Shown here in pieces: positions 43,516 to 53,093 of a stretch of 64,000 bases of DNA. The notes under the pieces were generated by a model, which searched no databases, was not told the DNA's origin, and saw nothing but the letters and a program-made list of their open reading frames with translations. Each line of letters opens with the position of its first letter. The stretch's first letter is position 1. Source of the stretch: an uncultured Peptostreptococcaceae bacterium (lineage in GTDB: Bacteria; Bacillota; Clostridia; Peptostreptococcales; Peptostreptococcaceae). The DNA lies in the NCBI GenBank assembly GCA_944383455.1, contig CALWPP010000005.1:60480-124479 (forward strand). The letters run 5' to 3'. The position numbers and the translations under genes were made by a program.

Positions 43516-44433
43516 ATGAAAATAGGAGCAATAGATATAGGTACTAACTCTATGAGACTTTTATTAGCTGAATTTAGAAATAATAAAATAGTTAATAGAA
43601 AAAAGTTTGTAAATACTACTCGAATTGGAAAATCTGTTGATAAAGAAGGATTTATATCAAATGAAGCTATAAAATTAAATATAGATGCACTTTCTAATTA
43701 CATAAATATTTGTGAAGAAAATAAGTGTGAAAAAATATTTTGTATAGCAACTTCAGCAGTTAGAGATGCAAAAAATGGACAAGAATTCACTAAATTAGCA
43801 AAAGAAATATGTAATATAGATATTGAGGTAATTTCGGGAGAAGAAGAATCAGAGCTTGGATTTATGGGAGTTACTCACGGAAGTAGTGAAGAAGAAAATA
43901 TTTTAGTAATAGATATTGGAGGAGGTTCTACTGAGTTTATAGTTGGCGATAAAAATGGGATTAAGTTTTCGAAAAGTGAAAATATAGGAGCACTAAGAAT
44001 GACAGAAAAATTTCTAAGTAGCAAGTTAAATAATGAGTCTAACTATAAAGAAATGGAAAAATTTATAGAAAATACAATTTTTAATACTATAAATAATATA
44101 AATAAATACGATATAAAAAAAGTGATAGGAATAGGTGGTACAATAACTACTGTTAGTGCGATAAATCAACAAATGGAAGTTTATTCTATGGAAAAGATAC
44201 ATAATAGTAAAATAATGCATTATGAAATAAAAAATATTCTACAAAATTTAAAAAAAATGACATTAAACGATAAAAAAAGAGTAAAAGGACTTCATGAAAA
44301 AAGAGCAGATATTATAGTGGCTGGTGTAAATATATTAGATATAATAATGAAAAATATAAAAAAAGATATTATATTTGTAAGTGAATACGATAATTTAGAA
44401 GGATTAATATGTCAAAAACTAAAAAAAATGTAG
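43516..44433 (+). CDS. Ppx/GppA family phosphatase
   Basis: A 305-aa ASKHA-fold protein with IGAIDIGTNSMRLLLAEF, CIATSAVRDAKNG, EEESELGFMGVTHG and VIDIGGGSTEFIVG. It is the short form that lacks the C-terminal HD domain of Escherichia coli Ppx. It may act as an exopolyphosphatase or pppGpp phosphohydrolase; sequence alone cannot decide. The RBS is AAGGAG. It lies between divIC and spoIIE, where Bacillus has yabR. Confidence 0.92.
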   Translation: MKIGAIDIGTNSMRLLLAEFRNNKIVNRKKFVNTTRIGKSVDKEGFISNEAIKLNIDALSNYINICEENKCEKIFCIATSAVRDAKNGQEFTKLAKEICNIDIEVISGEEESELGFMGVTHGSSEEENILVIDIGGGSTEFIVGDKNGIKFSKSENIGALRMTEKFLSSKLNNESNYKEMEKFIENTIFNTINNINKYDIKKVIGIGGTITTVSAINQQMEVYSMEKIHNSKIMHYEIKNILQNLKKMTLNDKKRVKGLHEKRADIIVAGVNILDIIMKNIKKDIIFVSEYDNLEGLICQKLKKM

Positions 44434-44516
44434 TAATATTTTTTAAATTATAAACTTATTATGACAAAAAAATCTTACCCCTTTTGTTAAAATAACCTAA
44501 AAAGGGGGAATTTTTT

Positions 44517-46880
44517 ATGTCAAAAATAGGTGCCATATCCAAAAATAATAATGTTAGAAACATAGATATTACAAATTTTATAAGCTTTGATATAGTTTTA
44601 CTTTCTATAGTTGGATTTTTATTAAGTAAAGCTATGATAATTGGAAATTTATCTCCATTATCGCTTGCATTTTTTGCAGGAAATATAAAAATATATAAAC
44701 ATAGAATATGTGTTTTTATATCGTGTATAATAGGAATATTACTCTCATCTAATAGTAGTTTAAATATAATAAAATATATATTAGCTCTGAGTATACTTAT
44801 GGTTGTTAGTGATAGAATTAAGAATATTGACTCTAAATTAAAATTATCATCAGTAGTAACTCTTATTATCCTACCAATATCATTATTTCAAATAATTTTA
44901 TCAAAAATGTATTTATATGACGTTTTAATTTACATATTAGAAATTGCATTAGTTTTTATATTTACATATATATTCATATTTGGTATAGATATGATAACTA
45001 ATATAAATAATAAAATACTAGTTAGAGTAGAGGAAGCTATATCGATAAGTTTTATAATTATATTTAGTATTATGGGAATTGGTGATATAAGTTTATTTGG
45101 AATTAGTTTAAAAGGAGTTTTATCAAATTTATTTGTAATATTATCATCAATAATTGGTGGAGCAACTATTGGTTGTTCTAGTGGTGCAATAGTAGGTCTT
45201 ACGTTTATGATAAATACTGTATCAAGCCCTATTTATGTAGGGATTTACTCTTTATCATCTTTAATTGCTGGTGCATTTAATAAACTAAATAGATTATTTT
45301 GTGTAATAGGTTATTTATTTACTTATATAATAACTTACATATACACATCAGGAGATAATATAAAGTTTGAAAATATAGTAGATATATTGGTTGCAAGTTT
45401 TTTAGTTATGTTAATACCATCTGATTTTATAAAAAAATTACAAGGGTTTGTAAACATAAATCAAGGAAATAATCAAGTTGTAAATGATTACATAAAAAGA
45501 AATACAGATGTTATAAATAATAAGTTAGTTAAAGTTTATCAAACTTATGATGAGCTTGCAAAAACATTTGATAAAGTTAGAGAAAAAGATAAAATAATTG
45601 ATAATAGAGATGTAGCAAATATAATAGATATGATTTATAAAGACGAATGTAGTGTTTGTTCTATGAAAAGGAAATGTTGGGAAATAAAGTTTAACTATAC
45701 TTATAATTTAATGTATAAAATGCTTGAGAAATTAGAAGAAAAAGGACAAATAGATGTTCATTTAGTTGATGATGATTTTAGAAAAGAATGTTTAAGACCA
45801 GAACAAATATCAAAAGTTGCAAGTTATTATTACAGAATGTTTGTGCTTGATTATAATTGGAGTGTAAAGTTTTCTGAAAGTAGAAGAATAATAGCTAATC
45901 AAATAAAAAGCATCTCAAAATCAATAGAGACTATTTCTAATGATTTGAATGAAAATATTTTAGTAAATATTGAAAAAGAAAAAGAAATTTATGATGAATT
46001 AAAAAGAAATAATATTTCCTTAAATAATGTAAGTTATACTCAAATATCAAAAAATGAGTTTGAAATATCAATAGAAAAATCTAATTGCATTAACTATAAA
46101 TTGTGTGATGAAAAAATAGTAACTCTATTATCAAATTTTACAGGAGAAGAATTATATGCCCAAAAAATAGGATGTCACTCTCTTTCAGGAAAATGCAGAA
46201 TTAATTTAAGAAAATCACAAAAGTATAAAGCTACTACTCAAGTTGCTAAGATGTCAAAAGATGGTAATATAATTTGTGGAGATAACTATACCTATATGGA
46301 TATAGGTGATGGTAAGTATATGGTTGCAGTAAGTGATGGTATGGGAAAGGGCAAAAAGGCATATGAAGAATCATACATAACTATTGATATTTTAGAGAAA
46401 ATGATGGAATCTGGAATTGATGATAATATAGTAATAAATACTATAAATAATATGCTTTTGTTAAAATCAAATACAGAAGAGATGTTTTCAACTATTGACC
46501 TTGGAATATTTGATTTAAAAAGAGGTCTTTTAGAAACTGTTAAAATGGGAGCTTGCCCAACTTATATAAAAAGAAGTGATGAAGATGTTGATTTAATTTC
46601 ATCAAGTTCTTTACCTGTTGGTATTTTATCTGATATAAAGCTTGATAGAAAGAGTATTAAAGTTAGTAAAGGTGATTTTATAATAATGCTTTCTGATGGT
46701 ATTTTAGATGCAGGAAAAAATAAGAAGCTCGGTGATAATTGGCTAATTTATTTTTTAAAGCAAATAAAAAGTACAAATCCTAAAGATATAGCAAATGAAA
46801 TTTTAGATAAATCACTTGAACTTCAAGATGGAAAAGTTGAAGATGATATGACTGTTATTGTAACTAAAATATGTGATTAA
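44517..46880 (+). CDS. spoIIE: Stage II sporulation protein E (PP2C phosphatase)
   Basis: A 787-aa membrane phosphatase that dephosphorylates SpoIIAA to activate sigma-F in the forespore. The first ~300 residues hold about ten helices, a regulatory linker follows, and the PP2C domain is C-terminal (GDNYTYMDIGDGKYMVAVSDGMGKGKKAYEES; LSDGILDAGKN; DDMTVIVTKI). Cysteine-rich KDECSVCSMKRKCWE in the linker is typical of clostridial SpoIIE. The RBS is AAGGGGG. Spo0A control is expected from the family; I found no clear 0A box. Confidence 0.96.
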   Translation: MSKIGAISKNNNVRNIDITNFISFDIVLLSIVGFLLSKAMIIGNLSPLSLAFFAGNIKIYKHRICVFISCIIGILLSSNSSLNIIKYILALSILMVVSDRIKNIDSKLKLSSVVTLIILPISLFQIILSKMYLYDVLIYILEIALVFIFTYIFIFGIDMITNINNKILVRVEEAISISFIIIFSIMGIGDISLFGISLKGVLSNLFVILSSIIGGATIGCSSGAIVGLTFMINTVSSPIYVGIYSLSSLIAGAFNKLNRLFCVIGYLFTYIITYIYTSGDNIKFENIVDILVASFLVMLIPSDFIKKLQGFVNINQGNNQVVNDYIKRNTDVINNKLVKVYQTYDELAKTFDKVREKDKIIDNRDVANIIDMIYKDECSVCSMKRKCWEIKFNYTYNLMYKMLEKLEEKGQIDVHLVDDDFRKECLRPEQISKVASYYYRMFVLDYNWSVKFSESRRIIANQIKSISKSIETISNDLNENILVNIEKEKEIYDELKRNNISLNNVSYTQISKNEFEISIEKSNCINYKLCDEKIVTLLSNFTGEELYAQKIGCHSLSGKCRINLRKSQKYKATTQVAKMSKDGNIICGDNYTYMDIGDGKYMVAVSDGMGKGKKAYEESYITIDILEKMMESGIDDNIVINTINNMLLLKSNTEEMFSTIDLGIFDLKRGLLETVKMGACPTYIKRSDEDVDLISSSSLPVGILSDIKLDRKSIKVSKGDFIIMLSDGILDAGKNKKLGDNWLIYFLKQIKSTNPKDIANEILDKSLELQDGKVEDDMTVIVTKICD

Positions 46881-46983
46881 TAAAATATACAAAACTATTA
46901 TAATTTTAAATATAAAAGATTGAATATTATTATCTAAAAAAAGTAAACCTAAGTATATAATTTTATGGAAAGGACGTATTTTT

Positions 46984-48894
46984 ATGGATAATAAAAAGTG
47001 TATTCAATCTTTTATTTTGCTTATTATTTGCTCTTTAGTGCTAACTAATAGTTTTTATTATAAAGATATATCAGTTTTTGCAATTAGTAATGAAAAAATT
47101 ACTAAAAGTAAAGAAGACGACGAAAAAAATAAAGACAACAAAGAAAAACCTAACAAAAATATACAATATGAAAATACTTATTGGAATTTACAAGATTTAT
47201 ACCAAGATGATAAGAAATGGAGTAAAGAATTAAAAAAGTTCAAAAAAGATATTAATGAACTTAAAAATTACATAGGAAAAGTAACAAGTTCAAAGACTCA
47301 CTTAGCATTTTCACTAGATATAAAGGAAAAGTTAGATATAAGATTTGAAAAGCTTTATGGATACGTAAAGTTACAACAAGATATAAATAAAAATTCCTAT
47401 AAATATTTAGATATGAAAAATGAAATAGATGATATTTATAATGAATACAGTAAAATTTGTTCTGACCTTGAGCTTGAAATATTAAAAATTTCAGATTCTA
47501 AATATCAAGAAATATTAAAAGATAGTAAAATTAAGAAAAAGTATGGAACTTATTTAAATAATATAACTAGAAATAAAAAATACTATTTAGATGAAAAAAC
47601 TGAAGATTTACTTTGTGATGTGTCTAAATTAACATCGCTTTCAAGAGATGTTTATGAACTTTTTAGAAATATGGATAAAAAAAACTTATTAACTTCGTCT
47701 GAATATATGAATATAATGGAAAATGGAAGTCGTGAAGATAGAAAATTAGCATATCAAAGCGAACTTATTCCATATAACGACAATATAAACACTCTATCAG
47801 GGCTTTTAATTGGTCAAGTTCAGAAAAATGTTTTTTACTCATCTCAAAGAGGATACAAGTCTTCTCTTGATATGTATTTAAAGCAAGATGATTTGGATAT
47901 TAAAATATATGATAAATTAATAGATACAGTAAATAAAAACTTAGATGGTCTTCATAAATATACAACACTTAGAAAAAATATACTAAAGCTAGATAAAGTT
48001 CAATCATATGATTTATCTATTCCAATAATTGATGAAGTTAACCAAGAAATAACTTATGATAAAGCACAAGGAATTATTTACTCTGCACTCTCTCCTCTTG
48101 GAAAAGAGTATTCTGATGTTATTTTTAAGGCATTTAATGAGAAGTGGATAGATGTTTATTCAAATGAAAATAAAGTTAGTGGAGCTTATTGTATGTCAAT
48201 TTACGATAGTCATCCTTATATGCTTTTAAATTATTCAAATAGTATAGATGGAGTTTCAACTTTATCTCACGAGTTAGGTCATGCAGTTTATGAATATTTT
48301 AGTTCTAAAAATCAAAACTATTTTAATTCAAATCCGTCTATATTTACTCATGAAGTAGCATCAACTACAAATGAGGCTCTACTTTATGAATATTTAATAA
48401 AAAATGCAAAAGATAATAATGAAAAAGCATATTATATAACTAAATACTTAGATATGATAAAGGGAACTTTATACATTCAAACTATGTATGCAGAATTTGA
48501 AAAAGAAATACACGAAAAAGTTGAGAAAAAAGAAATTATAAATGCTTTAGTGTTAAATGATATCTGGGGAAATTTACTTACTAAATACTATGGAAAAGAT
48601 TATGAATTAGACCAATTATCAAAAGTAGGTTGGGCAAGAATACCTCATTTTTATAATAGTTTTTATGTTTATAAATATGCAACAGGATGTAGTGCAGGAG
48701 TTAGTTTTGCACAAAAAATAATAAATGGTGAAGGAAATAATTATATTAATTTCTTAAAAAAAGGAAGCAGTGACTATCCTATAAAACTTCTTAAAAGTGC
48801 TGGAGTTAATTTAGAAGATACAAAAGCTATAAAAGAAGCTTTAAATAAATTTGAGGATTTAGTTGATGAATTAGAAAAACTAACTTTAAGTTAG
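46984..48894 (+). CDS. pepF: Oligoendopeptidase F (M3B) with N-terminal export signal
   Basis: A 636-aa zinc metallopeptidase. The active site is HELGH in GVSTLSHELGHAVYEYF with the third ligand in HEVASTTNEALLYEYL, as in PepF. Unlike the usual cytoplasmic enzyme it begins with a hydrophobic segment (about residues 9-33, SFILLIICSLVLTNSFYYKDISVFA) and a lysine-rich spacer before the NTYWNLQDLY start of the mature fold. It is therefore probably membrane-anchored or secreted. The ATG follows GAAAGGACG. Confidence 0.92.
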   Translation: MDNKKCIQSFILLIICSLVLTNSFYYKDISVFAISNEKITKSKEDDEKNKDNKEKPNKNIQYENTYWNLQDLYQDDKKWSKELKKFKKDINELKNYIGKVTSSKTHLAFSLDIKEKLDIRFEKLYGYVKLQQDINKNSYKYLDMKNEIDDIYNEYSKICSDLELEILKISDSKYQEILKDSKIKKKYGTYLNNITRNKKYYLDEKTEDLLCDVSKLTSLSRDVYELFRNMDKKNLLTSSEYMNIMENGSREDRKLAYQSELIPYNDNINTLSGLLIGQVQKNVFYSSQRGYKSSLDMYLKQDDLDIKIYDKLIDTVNKNLDGLHKYTTLRKNILKLDKVQSYDLSIPIIDEVNQEITYDKAQGIIYSALSPLGKEYSDVIFKAFNEKWIDVYSNENKVSGAYCMSIYDSHPYMLLNYSNSIDGVSTLSHELGHAVYEYFSSKNQNYFNSNPSIFTHEVASTTNEALLYEYLIKNAKDNNEKAYYITKYLDMIKGTLYIQTMYAEFEKEIHEKVEKKEIINALVLNDIWGNLLTKYYGKDYELDQLSKVGWARIPHFYNSFYVYKYATGCSAGVSFAQKIINGEGNNYINFLKKGSSDYPIKLLKSAGVNLEDTKAIKEALNKFEDLVDELEKLTLS

Positions 48895-48900
48895 AATTTT

Positions 48901-48934
48901 AAAGGGCTAATCTATTTGAGGTTTAGCTCTTTTT
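48901..48934 (+). terminator. Intrinsic terminator after pepF
   Basis: Imperfect arms AAAGGGCTAA and TTTAGCTCTTT with T5. Confidence 0.7.
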
Positions 48935-49008
48935 CTGTTATTATAAAATAAAGTATAAATAATTTAGTGTTTGTTTAGAAAATATTTATTGAAAATGGAG
49001 TGATTTTC

Positions 49009-49110
49009 TTGAGTAAAAATAAAGTTAAAAGTAGAAAAATAGTTGCTATATCTATAGTTTTAGTATTAATTTTATCTAGTTTTGCAAGTGTTTTAAGTTT
49101 GCTTATTTAA
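49009..49110 (+). CDS. 33-aa membrane peptide, Prli42/DUF4044-like
   Basis: A very short gene starting with TTG after TGGAG. The product MSKNKVKSRKIVAISIVLV (start) continues with one membrane helix and ends SVLSLLI. A basic N-terminus of about ten residues plus a single helix with a serine-rich end matches the general pattern of Prli42, the small stressosome-anchoring peptide of Listeria, and related DUF4044 peptides. The match is by pattern only. No stressosome genes are in the window. It lies alone before glpX. Confidence 0.65.
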   Translation: MSKNKVKSRKIVAISIVLVLILSSFASVLSLLI

Positions 49111-49219
49111 CAATTATATCTAATTTTATCAATATTTTTAATGGGGTGTTTATATTTACTATAAACATTTTATAATGTATAATTTTATTATACATTATTA
49201 TTAGTGAGAGGAATTTTTT

Positions 49220-50221
49220 ATGGATAGAAATTTAGCATTAGAACTTGTCAGAGTTACAGAAACTGCGGCAATAGTTTCTTCTCAATTTATGGGAAGAGGA
49301 GATAAAAATGGAGCAGATGGTGCCGCTGTTGAAGCTATGAGAAAAGCATTTAGTTCTGTTGATATTAATGGGGAAGTAGTTATTGGAGAAGGTGAACTTG
49401 ATGAGGCTCCGATGCTTTATATCGGAGAAAAAGTTGGAAAACAAAAAGCAGATAGTATGGAAGTTGATATAGCAGTTGACCCACTAGATGGTACAACTTT
49501 AATATCAAAAGGTCTTCCAAATGTTATATCTGTTATTGCAATTGGAGAAAAAGGAAGTCTACTTAAAGCACCAGATACTTATATGAAAAAAATAGTTGTA
49601 GGTCCAAAAGCAAAAGGTTGCATTGATTTAAATAAATCGCACGAAGAAAATATAAAATCGGTTTCAAAAGCATTAGGTAAAAAGACTAGTCAAATGACAA
49701 TAGTTGTTCAAGATAGAGAAAGACATAATGATATAATAGAAGTTGCTAGAAAATTAGGTTGTAGAATTCAGATGTTTGGAGATGGGGATGTTGCAACAGC
49801 TATGTCAACATGTTTTGAAGAAACAGGAATTGATATGATGATGGGAATTGGTGGTGGACCTGAGGGGGTAATAACTGCAGTTGCCATAAAGTGTATGGGC
49901 GGAGATATGCAAGCTCAAATTTATCCAATGAGCGAACAAGAAAGAAATAGATGTTATGAAATGGGATTTAGTGATGATGAGCTTAGTAAGGTACTTAGTA
50001 TAGATGATTTGGCAAAAGGTGATAATTTATATTTTGCTGCAACAGGTATAACAGACGGAGATTTATTAACGGGTGTTAAAAATATTAGTGGAAATAAAAT
50101 AAAAACACAATCTGTTGTAATGAGAGCAAAAACTGGAACTATAAGATTTGTTGATGCGATACACAATTTAAATAAAAGTAAAACTTTAATAGAACTTATG
50201 GATAAATATGAAATAAAATAA
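49220..50221 (+). CDS. glpX: Class II fructose-1,6-bisphosphatase GlpX
   Basis: A 333-aa Li+-sensitive phosphatase of gluconeogenesis. It shows ALELVRVTETAAIVSSQFMGRGDKNGADGAAVEAM, GEGELDEAPMLYIGE and DPLDGTTLISKGLPNVISVIA, and the GIGGGPEGVITAVAIKCMGGDMQ motif. glpX-rho-rpmE-tdk order is conserved with Bacillus subtilis. It has its own RBS (GTGAGAGG) and ends at a hairpin. Confidence 0.96.
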   Translation: MDRNLALELVRVTETAAIVSSQFMGRGDKNGADGAAVEAMRKAFSSVDINGEVVIGEGELDEAPMLYIGEKVGKQKADSMEVDIAVDPLDGTTLISKGLPNVISVIAIGEKGSLLKAPDTYMKKIVVGPKAKGCIDLNKSHEENIKSVSKALGKKTSQMTIVVQDRERHNDIIEVARKLGCRIQMFGDGDVATAMSTCFEETGIDMMMGIGGGPEGVITAVAIKCMGGDMQAQIYPMSEQERNRCYEMGFSDDELSKVLSIDDLAKGDNLYFAATGITDGDLLTGVKNISGNKIKTQSVVMRAKTGTIRFVDAIHNLNKSKTLIELMDKYEIK

Positions 50222-50241
50222 TTCTTAATAAAATATATTTT

Positions 50242-50271
50242 AGGATATAAAATATTTTTTATATCCTTTTA
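50242..50271 (+). terminator. Intrinsic terminator after glpX
   Basis: Arms AGGATATAAAA and TTTTATATCCT with a 4-nt loop, then T4. Confidence 0.8.
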
Positions 50272-50494
50272 TTTTGGAAATTAATAATTTTAATAGATTT
50301 AAATTATAATGATTTAAAGTTTTAATTTGGGATATAATACAAAAAAGTTTAATATAGAGTAATTTTTTATTGACCAAAATACTTACTGATGATATTATTA
50401 ATTGAATATAAAATGTTTTCAATCTTACATATCTCTTTTATTCCAAAAGTACAAATTCAACTCTTTTAGTGTTTTCAAGATAAGGAGGATTTTT

Positions 50495-51958
50495 TTGGCA
50501 AATATTAATGAATTAGAAAAGATGACTTTATCTGATTTGAGAAAATTGGGTAAGGAATTAGATATAAAATCAATCACAAAGTACAAAAAAAGTGAATTAA
50601 TAGAAATAATAATAGAAAAAAATAACAGTGTTAGTAAAGAAAATTTAAAATATCAAAACAAAAATAACAAAAAGGCTGACCTAAAACAAACTAAATTTCA
50701 AAGTAATCAACAAAAAGATACTAAATCACAAACTAATGAAAATACAAAAAACTCATCAAGCATAGAAAGCAGTAATTTTAGAAATAATAGAAATAATTCA
50801 CAATCTAGAGTAATTGATGAAACGAAAATAATGGAAGAATTTAATACAACAAAATCTGATGATGTTGTTGGAGTTTTAGAGATATTACCAGATGGTTTTG
50901 GATTTTTGAGAGGTTCAAATTATTTATCAACAGAAGAAGATGTTTATGTATCACCTTCTCAGATAAGAAGATTTAATATGAGAACAGGGGATAAAATATC
51001 TGGAATAACTAGAAATCCTAATACAGGGGAAAAGTTTAGAGCTTTAGTTTATGTTAGAAAAATAAATGATGAAAACCCAGAGACGGCAATAGAAAGAAAA
51101 TTATTTGAAACATTAACTCCTATATATCCTCAAGAAAGATTAACCTTAGAAAAAGACTCAAATAATATTGCAACAAGACTTATAGACTTAATTTCTCCTA
51201 TTGGAAAAGGTCAAAGAGGTCTTATAGTAGCTCCTCCAAAAGCAGGAAAAACAAGTCTTTTAAAGAGTATAGCAAATAATATATCTAAAAATCATCCAGA
51301 TGTTGAACTTATTGTGCTTCTTATAGATGAAAGACCAGAAGAAGTTACAGATATGAAAGAATCAATTGATGGTGATGTAATATATTCAACATTTGACCAA
51401 GTTTCAAGTCATCATGTTAAGGTTGCTGAAATGGTTTTAAATAGAGCACAAAGGCTTGTTGAACATGGAAAAGATGTTGTAATACTTCTTGATAGTATAA
51501 CAAGACTTGCAAGAGCATATAACTTAACTATTTCACCAACTGGTAGAACTTTATCTGGGGGAATTGACCCAGGTGCACTTCATGGTCCTAAGAAGTTTTT
51601 TGGTGCGGCGAGAAATATAAGACAAGGTGGTTCGTTAACTATTATTGCAACTGCATTAGTTGAGACTGGTTCAAGAATGGATGATGTTATTTTTGAGGAG
51701 TTTAAAGGTACTGGGAATATGGAACTTTGTTTAGATAGAAAGCTTGCAGAAAAAAGGATTTATCCTGCTGTTGATATATACAAATCTGGAACTAGAAGAG
51801 AAGATTTACTTTTATCTGAAGAAGAAAAATCATCACTTTGGAAGTTAAGAAAAGAGATGAGCAATAACTCTGTGATGGAAGTTACTGATAAAATATTAGA
51901 CCTTTTAAATAAAACAAAAAATAATGACGAGTTTATAAAATCTCTAAAAGGTATTTAA
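50495..51958 (+). CDS. rho: Transcription termination factor Rho with N/Q-rich insert
   Basis: A 487-aa hexameric RNA helicase. I start at the TTG at 50495 because TAAGGAGGA is 6-12 nt upstream; the longer frame from 50402 adds 31 unconserved residues. Domains: Rho N-terminal SAP-like helices (about 1-42), a low-complexity N/Q/K/S-rich insert (about 43-105), the cold-shock RNA-binding domain ([17 protein letters not shown]), and the ATPase with Walker [28 protein letters not shown] and the R-loop GTGNMEL. The insert resembles in composition the prion-forming insert of Clostridium botulinum Rho. Confidence 0.96.
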   Translation: MANINELEKMTLSDLRKLGKELDIKSITKYKKSELIEIIIEKNNSVSKENLKYQNKNNKKADLKQTKFQSNQQKDTKSQTNENTKNSSSIESSNFRNNRNNSQSRVIDETKIMEEFNTTKSDDVVGVLEILPDGFGFLRGSNYLSTEEDVYVSPSQIRRFNMRTGDKISGITRNPNTGEKFRALVYVRKINDENPETAIERKLFETLTPIYPQERLTLEKDSNNIATRLIDLISPIGKGQRGLIVAPPKAGKTSLLKSIANNISKNHPDVELIVLLIDERPEEVTDMKESIDGDVIYSTFDQVSSHHVKVAEMVLNRAQRLVEHGKDVVILLDSITRLARAYNLTISPTGRTLSGGIDPGALHGPKKFFGAARNIRQGGSLTIIATALVETGSRMDDVIFEEFKGTGNMELCLDRKLAEKRIYPAVDIYKSGTRREDLLLSEEEKSSLWKLRKEMSNNSVMEVTDKILDLLNKTKNNDEFIKSLKGI

Positions 51959-51971
51959 TAACATAAAATGC

Positions 51972-52000
51972 TTGTATGCTTTTTAATCTTATGTTATAAT
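51972..52000 (+). promoter_or_regulatory. Promoter of rpmE
   Basis: TTGTAT (51972-51977) and TATAAT (51995-52000) are 17 nt apart, and TGT just before the -10 makes it an extended -10 element. Arms AACATAA and TTATGTT (51959-51995) overlap it and could form a weak rho terminator. Confidence 0.65.
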
Positions 52001-52066
52001 AATGAAGTTGATAACGCTAAAATAAAATTAATATAACTTTTTAACATAAAGGAAGAGGTGAAGTCA

Positions 52067-52267
52067 ATGCAAAAGGATATACAACCAAAATACGAAGCAA
52101 TCGAAGTACGTTGTGCTTGTGGAAACACATTTAAAGCTGGTTCTGTTAAAGATGAAATAAAAATAGAAATATGTTCTGAATGTCATCCTTTCTACACAGG
52201 AAAGCAAAAGAATATAGAAGCTGGTGGAAGAATAGACAAGTTCAAGAAGAGATTCAAAATGAACTAA
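52067..52267 (+). CDS. rpmE: 50S ribosomal protein L31, zinc-binding type
   Basis: A 66-aa ribosomal protein with the cysteine pattern CACGN ... [12 protein letters not shown] that binds zinc, so it is the C+ form. I use the ATG at 52067, about 9 nt after GGAAGAGG; the GTG at 52058 abuts the RBS. It follows rho as in Bacillus. Confidence 0.96.
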   Translation: MQKDIQPKYEAIEVRCACGNTFKAGSVKDEIKIEICSECHPFYTGKQKNIEAGGRIDKFKKRFKMN

Positions 52268-52278
52268 TATATTCATAT

Positions 52279-52310
52279 GGAGTTGGGATACCAACTCCTA
52301 TTTTATTTTA
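52279..52310 (+). terminator. Intrinsic terminator after rpmE
   Basis: Arms GGAGTTGG and CCAACTCC with loop GATA and a T-rich tail. Confidence 0.8.
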
Positions 52311-52322
52311 AAAGGAGAAATT

Positions 52323-52898
52323 ATGTACAGACCAGTAAATCATGGATATATAGAAGTTGTTGTTGGACCAATGTATAGTGGCAAAAGTGAGGAACTTATA
52401 AGAAGAATAAAAAGAGCTAAAATAGCAAAACAACAAGTAGTAGTTTTTAAGCCAAAAATAGATAATAGATACAGTAAAGAAGATGTTGTTTCTCATAGTG
52501 GATATAGCGTTGATGCAATATCTATATCTACTTCAAAAGATATATATAACTTTATTGATGAGAATACTCAAGTTGTTGGGATTGATGAAGTACAATTTTT
52601 TGATGATTATATAGTTGATGTATGTATTGACCTTGCAGATAAGGGGATAAGAGTTATTTGTGCTGGACTTGATATGGACTTTAAAGGTGAACCTTTTGGA
52701 CCAACTCCAAGGCTTTTAGCAGTTTGTGAGTTTGTAGATAAAATTCAAGCTATTTGTTCTGTTTGTGGACAACCTGCAACAAGAACTCAAAGATTAATAG
52801 ATGGAAAACCTGCAAAGTATGATGATCCAATAATTCTAGTTGGTGCAGTTGAAAGTTATCAAGCGAGATGTAGAAAGTGTCACGAAGTTAAAAATTAA
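52323..52898 (+). CDS. tdk: Thymidine kinase
   Basis: A 191-aa type II thymidine kinase: P-loop [16 protein letters not shown], Walker B region [11 protein letters not shown], and the structural zinc pair CSVCGQP ... CRKCHE. It phosphorylates thymidine in salvage. The RBS AAAGGAG is good. In Bacillus prfA follows tdk directly; here about 8 kb of other genes intervene. Confidence 0.96.
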   Translation: MYRPVNHGYIEVVVGPMYSGKSEELIRRIKRAKIAKQQVVVFKPKIDNRYSKEDVVSHSGYSVDAISISTSKDIYNFIDENTQVVGIDEVQFFDDYIVDVCIDLADKGIRVICAGLDMDFKGEPFGPTPRLLAVCEFVDKIQAICSVCGQPATRTQRLIDGKPAKYDDPIILVGAVESYQARCRKCHEVKN

Positions 52899-52900
52899 TA

Positions 52901-52934
52901 AAAAGAATGGTTTTAGTACCATTCTTTTTATTTT
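52901..52934 (+). terminator. Intrinsic terminator after tdk
   Basis: Arms AAAAGAATGGT and ACCATTCTTTT with T5, immediately after the stop. Confidence 0.85.
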
Positions 52935-53016
52935 ATAAAAAATGAAAAAAATTACCTATATTTTATATATAAAAAGGTTAATAGATAAAAAATGAAAAAA
53001 AAATACCAAAAAAATA

Positions 53017-53045
53017 TTGACATAGTATTATTGTAATGCTATTAT
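53017..53045 (+). promoter_or_regulatory. Promoter and embedded operator of the nan operon
   Basis: A perfect TTGACA (53017-53022) and TATTAT (53040-53045) are 17 nt apart. The spacer holds the inverted repeat TAGTATTATTGTAATGCTA (53023-53041), with 7 of 8 positions paired around TTG. A repressor there would occlude RNA polymerase; the RpiR-type regulator at the end of the cluster is the obvious candidate. Confidence 0.65.
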
Positions 53046-53093
53046 CTAGTTAAATAAGGAAATTGTTTTCAAATAGAAGGGAAGGGGTAATGC

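Noticed and set aside
44454..44516. Spo0A box upstream of spoIIE
   Set aside because: TGACAAA-like sequences occur but none matches TGTCGAA or its complement well enough.
53046..53093. CcpA cre site between the nanE promoter and start
   Set aside because: GGAAATTGTTTTCAAATAG only partly resembles the cre consensus and lacks the central CG.
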